From Thermoleophilia bacterium (GTDB taxonomy: Bacteria; Actinomycetota; Thermoleophilia; Gaiellales; Gaiellaceae): DNA of 7,150 nucleotides. Of this stretch, positions 4,960-7,150 are shown piece by piece. The position numbers and the translations under genes were made by a program. The stretch spans positions 1-7,150 of the forward strand of contig JAICTB010000113.1 of assembly GCA_025936595.1 (NCBI GenBank), written 5' to 3'. Each line of letters begins with the position of its first letter. The stretch's first letter is position 1. Below the pieces are notes generated by a model. It was given only the letters and a program-made list of their open reading frames with translations, searched no databases and was not told the origin of the DNA.

Positions 4960-6090
4960 ATGGCCGTCGCCGTCACGACAGACATTCTGCGCGAGCTCGC
5001 CGCCTTCGAGGCCGAGAACGGGTGCGCGCTCAGCATCTACGTCGATTTCGACCCGTCTTCGACACCCACGACGCCGGATGTGGAGACGAAGTTCAACGCC
5101 GTCCTCTCCGAAGCGGAGAAGCTCAGCGAGGGCCATGCCGGTGACCGCGACTGCAAGCTGGCGCTCCGCGACGACATCCAGCGGATTCGCGCCTGGTGGG
5201 ACGGGTTCGACCGTGACGGCTCCCGCGGGATCGCGCTCTTCGCCTCCTCCGCCGACCACCTGCTCCGCGCTCTGCCGCTCAGCGAGCCGGTGGGGGACTC
5301 GGTGCACCTCGGCTCGGAGCTTCGCCTCTCGCCGCTCGCCGGCCAACTCGGCCGCGGCGACGGCGCACTCGTGGTGTTCGTGTCGCGAGAACGAGGCTCC
5401 GTCTTCCGCCTGGATGGAGGCAGGCTCGTCGAGGTCGTCGACGAGTCGGAGGAAGTTCCCGGCCAGCACGACCAGGGCGGCTGGTCGCAGTCGCGCTACC
5501 AGCGCCACATCGAGAACCTCGTCGCGGAGCATCTGAAGAGCGTCGGTGGTGAAGTGGACAGGCGCGTCCGGCGAGGGGTCGGCTTGACGATCGTCGCAGT
5601 CGGGCCCGAGGAGCTTCGCCCGGAGTTCGAAGCGAAGCTGTCGCAGGAGACGCGTTCCGCACTCGTCGGGTGGACGTCGGTCGAGTCACACGCCGCGCCG
5701 ACGGAGATCCTGGAAGCGGTGCGACCGCTGCTCGACGAGGCGCACGCGCGCCGGGACGAGGCGGTGCTCGAACGCTGGCAGGAGGAGCACGGGCGCCACA
5801 ATCGCGCGGCGGCCGGCTGGAAGCAGACGCTCGACGCCGCATCGGACGCGCGGGTCGAGGTGCTGCTCGTCGGCGACGGCGTCGCGCATCCCGCGTGGCG
5901 CTGCCCCGAGTGCGGCCGCGCGTCCGCCGACGGCGGCAAGTGCCAGCTCGACGGCACGAAGCTCGAGCAACGCGCGGACGCCGCCGACCTCGCGATCCAC
6001 CAGACGCTCGTCCACGGCGGCACCGTCGTCCGGGTCGGCTCGGGAGCACTCGCGGGCGCAGACGGCATCGGTGCTCTGCTTCGCTTCTAG
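4960..6090 (+). CDS. Bacterial archaeo-eukaryotic release factor-like protein (baeRF / Vms1-like)
   Basis: A 376-residue protein with three parts, as in eRF1/aRF1 homologues. Residues 1-~125 form an N-terminal alpha/beta domain. Residues ~135-250 resemble the catalytic Vms1-like release-factor (VLRF1) domain: ALVVFVSRERGSVFRLDGG, then the loop HDQGGWSQSRYQRHI, where GGWSQ (173-177) sits at the place of the GGQ loop of eRF1. A helical linker (~255-290) leads to an eRF1 domain-3-like end: VEVLLVGDG, a zinc-ribbon insert with C315, C318, C328 and Asp331 in place of the fourth Cys, and the terminal GIGALLRF. Homologues are proposed to hydrolyse peptidyl-tRNA in ribosome rescue, but many bacterial family members are uncharacterised and the role here is inferred. 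The C-terminus fits eRF1 better than simpler host-attachment proteins. The precise baeRF subfamily (2- or 10-like) is not settled. The ATG has a good AAGAGG site. Confidence 0.8.
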   Translation: MAVAVTTDILRELAAFEAENGCALSIYVDFDPSSTPTTPDVETKFNAVLSEAEKLSEGHAGDRDCKLALRDDIQRIRAWWDGFDRDGSRGIALFASSADHLLRALPLSEPVGDSVHLGSELRLSPLAGQLGRGDGALVVFVSRERGSVFRLDGGRLVEVVDESEEVPGQHDQGGWSQSRYQRHIENLVAEHLKSVGGEVDRRVRRGVGLTIVAVGPEELRPEFEAKLSQETRSALVGWTSVESHAAPTEILEAVRPLLDEAHARRDEAVLERWQEEHGRHNRAAAGWKQTLDAASDARVEVLLVGDGVAHPAWRCPECGRASADGGKCQLDGTKLEQRADAADLAIHQTLVHGGTVVRVGSGALAGADGIGALLRF

Positions 6091-6131
6091 CTCGCGGCCA
6101 AACCGACGGTCTGTGAGCGCCGCAGGGCGAG

Positions 6132-6137
6132 TAAAAT
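6132..6137 (+). promoter_or_regulatory. Candidate -10 element (TAAAAT) upstream of the VOC gene
   Basis: TAAAAT is close to the consensus TATAAT and stands out in this GC-rich DNA. It would start a transcript near 6144, with about 70 bases of leader before the ATG at 6216. No good -35 is seen at 16-18 bases. Confidence 0.5.
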
Positions 6138-6204
6138 CGACGCGCCGAGGAGCGGGCGATGAGATTCGCGCGGCTGCACCGTCTAAGGAATAACCACGAC
6201 GAGC

Positions 6205-6210
6205 AGGAGG
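6205..6210 (+). promoter_or_regulatory. Ribosome binding site that decides the VOC gene start
   Basis: A perfect AGGAGG lies five bases before ATG 6216. An upstream in-frame ATG at 6159 also has a GAGGAG site six bases before it, so a longer form with 19 extra residues cannot be excluded. Confidence 0.75.
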
Positions 6211-6215
6211 CTCCG

Positions 6216-6617
6216 ATGTCCAATGTGAAGTCCAGGTTGAACCTCACCCAGGTCGGCCGCGTCTGCGTCACCGTCTCCGACACCGACCGCGCGATCGACT
6301 TCTACGTCGACAAGCTCGGCTTCGAGAAGGTCGTCGACGTTCCGATGGGTGACGCGGGCCGCTGGGTCGAGGTAGCGTTGCCGGGTGCCCCGACGACGAT
6401 CGCCCTCGCGCCCCCGCCCGAGGGGGCCGCGGCAGGCGGCAGTCAGACGGGCATCTGCCTCGACACCTCCGACGTCGACGCGGATCACGCCGCGTTGAAG
6501 GCGGCCGGCGTCGACGTCGACGACGAGGTTGCACGCTGGGGCGGGGCCATTCCCCCGATGTTCTGGCTGCGCGACCCCGACGGAAACTCGCTGATCGTCG
6601 TCCAGCCGTCCGAGTAG
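6216..6617 (+). CDS. Glyoxalase/bleomycin-resistance (VOC) fold protein
   Basis: A 133-residue single-unit VOC protein with two beta-alpha-beta-beta-beta modules. Module one runs from VGRVCVTVSDTDRAIDFYVDK-type sequence (13-33) through RWVEVALPG (49-57). Module two runs from TGICLDTSDVDADHAALKAAG (78-98) to LRDPDGNSLIVVQPS (118-132). In metal-dependent glyoxalases the fold carries His/Glu ligands on these strands. Here, by eye, the first His position is Arg, only Glu52 is clearly kept, and the final Glu position after DPDGN is Val. A classical metal-dependent glyoxalase I is therefore unlikely, and substrate binding, resistance or an unknown enzyme role is open. The start at 6216 is preferred for its AGGAGG site and because the fold begins ten residues later; 6159 is an in-frame alternative. 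A TAAAAT promoter candidate lies upstream and a strong hairpin follows the stop. Confidence 0.85.
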   Translation: MSNVKSRLNLTQVGRVCVTVSDTDRAIDFYVDKLGFEKVVDVPMGDAGRWVEVALPGAPTTIALAPPPEGAAAGGSQTGICLDTSDVDADHAALKAAGVDVDDEVARWGGAIPPMFWLRDPDGNSLIVVQPSE

Positions 6618-6631
6618 CTCGAGGTGACGAA

Positions 6632-6662
6632 GAGCGCGACCGGTGTCCGGCCGGTCGCGCTC
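6632..6662 (+). terminator. Strong GC-rich hairpin after the VOC gene, probable terminator
   Basis: A perfect 12-bp stem (6632-6643 with 6651-6662, GAGCGCGACCGG and its complement) around a 7-base loop, starting 15 bases after the stop. No T-run follows, so it would be an actinobacterial-type terminator without a U-tract, or a 3'-end stabiliser. It separates the VOC gene from the cupin gene. Confidence 0.65.
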
Positions 6663-6701
6663 GGTCATGGCGAGTTCTGGCAGGAATGCACCTGCAAGAC
6701 T

Positions 6702-6713
6702 TAGGGTTCCACC
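6702..6713 (+). promoter_or_regulatory. Candidate -10 element (TAGGGT) with leaderless cupin start
   Basis: TAGGGT (6702-6707) fits TANNNT and is followed by exactly six bases and the GTG at 6714. The AGGG inside could instead serve as a weak ribosome binding site about seven bases from the GTG. A small inverted repeat, GCAGG-AATGCA-CCTGC at 6680-6695, lies just upstream and may be an operator (weak). Confidence 0.45.
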
Positions 6714-7150
6714 GTGGCTGACGAGTACGGCGACAACGTCTGGGAGCCGCACCTGCCCGAGGTCTGGGACGGGGTGCACGGACGCCGACTCGTTCGCGAA
6801 GAGGGGCGCCCGCTCTCCGGTGCCGTCTGGGAGCTACCTGCGGGGTCTTCCGGTGTCGACTACCACTTCCACCACGGCACCGAAGAGCTCCTGATCGTCC
6901 TGCGCGGCACGGCGACCCTTCGCACTCCACGTGGCGAGAAGGAGCTGCCGGCCGGCTCCGTCGCACACTTCTCTCCCGGTCCCGAAGGTGCGCACACGGT
7001 CATGAACCAAAGCGGCGAGCCGATGCGATACGTGATGATCGCCGCCCACGCGTCGCCCGACATCGTCGAGTATCCCGATAAGGGCGAGTTCGCTGCGGTT
7101 GCAAAGTCTGCGTCCCAGCGAGGCGAGCCGTTTTTCGTGCGGCTCCCGCT
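6714..7150 (+). CDS. Cupin-domain protein, 3' truncated by window
   Basis: An open frame from GTG 6714 runs to the window end without a stop (145 codons seen). It holds one complete cupin barrel. Motif 1 is YHFHHGTEELLIVLRG with likely metal ligands H51, H53 and E58 and the closing G65. Motif 2 is GSVAHFSPGPEGAHTVMN (81-98) with H94. After it comes SPDIVEYPDKGEF, a tail often seen in stand-alone bacterial cupins of the uncharacterised COG3837-like type. Cupins range from dioxygenases and isomerases to sugar or ligand binders, so no reaction is assigned. The metal site appears complete. The start is GTG because the protein aligns from just after it and a -10-like hexamer lies six bases upstream. 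A hairpin separates it from the VOC gene, suggesting its own transcript. Confidence 0.88.
   Translation, partial: MADEYGDNVWEPHLPEVWDGVHGRRLVREEGRPLSGAVWELPAGSSGVDYHFHHGTEELLIVLRGTATLRTPRGEKELPAGSVAHFSPGPEGAHTVMNQSGEPMRYVMIAAHASPDIVEYPDKGEFAAVAKSASQRGEPFFVRLP

Noticed and set aside
3912..5144. 410-codon plus-strand ORF opposite trxB
   Set aside because: It is antisense to a complete thioredoxin reductase and runs out of frame into the release-factor-like gene.
6159..6215. Upstream in-frame start adding 19 residues to the VOC protein
   Set aside because: It was not chosen as the main start because the fold begins just after the second ATG, which has a perfect AGGAGG. It is kept as a possible alternative in the findings.
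6643..6894. 83-codon plus-strand ORF starting at GTG 6643 and containing ATG 6667
   Set aside because: It begins in the terminator hairpin and overlaps the cupin gene in another frame, and the Ser/Arg-rich product has no domain.
1..7150. CRISPR arrays, tRNA or rRNA genes, phage or toxin-antitoxin modules
   Set aside because: No regularly spaced repeats, cloverleaf-like sequences or matching proteins were seen on either strand.

Overview
The window is a high-GC bacterial chromosome segment that is almost fully coding, with very strong G/C bias at third codon positions, GTG and TTG starts, and several starts that look leaderless. Together with an eRF1-like (baeRF) protein and a helicase-nuclease of the AddA/AdnAB type, this suggests Actinomycetota, possibly a deep lineage such as Thermoleophilia. 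That placement is an inference from style and gene content, not from a marker gene.

Layout. (1) 1-2359, plus strand: the C-terminal part of a UvrD-family helicase-nuclease with an Fe-S-type cysteine set, overlapping by 11 bp an endonuclease III gene (nth), then a 93-codon helical protein of unknown function. (2) 2340-4847, minus strand, in transcription order: thioredoxin reductase (trxB), a CorA-type magnesium transporter with GQN in place of the GMN signature, and a small zinc-ribbon plus PAS protein. The PAS gene overlaps the 93-codon gene tail to tail by 20 bp. (3) 4848-4959: a divergent promoter region. (4) 4960-7150, plus strand: a three-domain bacterial homologue of archaeo-eukaryotic release factor 1, a glyoxalase/VOC-fold protein, a strong hairpin, and a cupin gene cut off by the window end.

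The most unusual structure is at 2785-2950, between corA and the PAS gene. It is a 166-bp imperfect palindrome with 23-bp terminal inverted repeats (21 of 23 positions complementary), bounded on both sides by TA, with further nested pairing down to an apical hairpin. It fills essentially the whole gap. Removing it while keeping one TA restores a corA TAG stop followed three bases later by the PAS gene ATG. This is best explained as a MITE-like insertion with TA target duplication into a formerly compact trxB-corA-PAS operon.

Functional themes: DNA break processing and base excision repair; thiol redox and Mg2+ transport with a putative sensor; and a possible ribosome-rescue or translation quality-control factor. 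A second pattern is that three genes (the 93-codon gene, corA, cupin) begin with GTG exactly six bases after a TAGNNT hexamer, as expected for leaderless actinobacterial transcripts. The other internal genes with clear starts use good Shine-Dalgarno sites.
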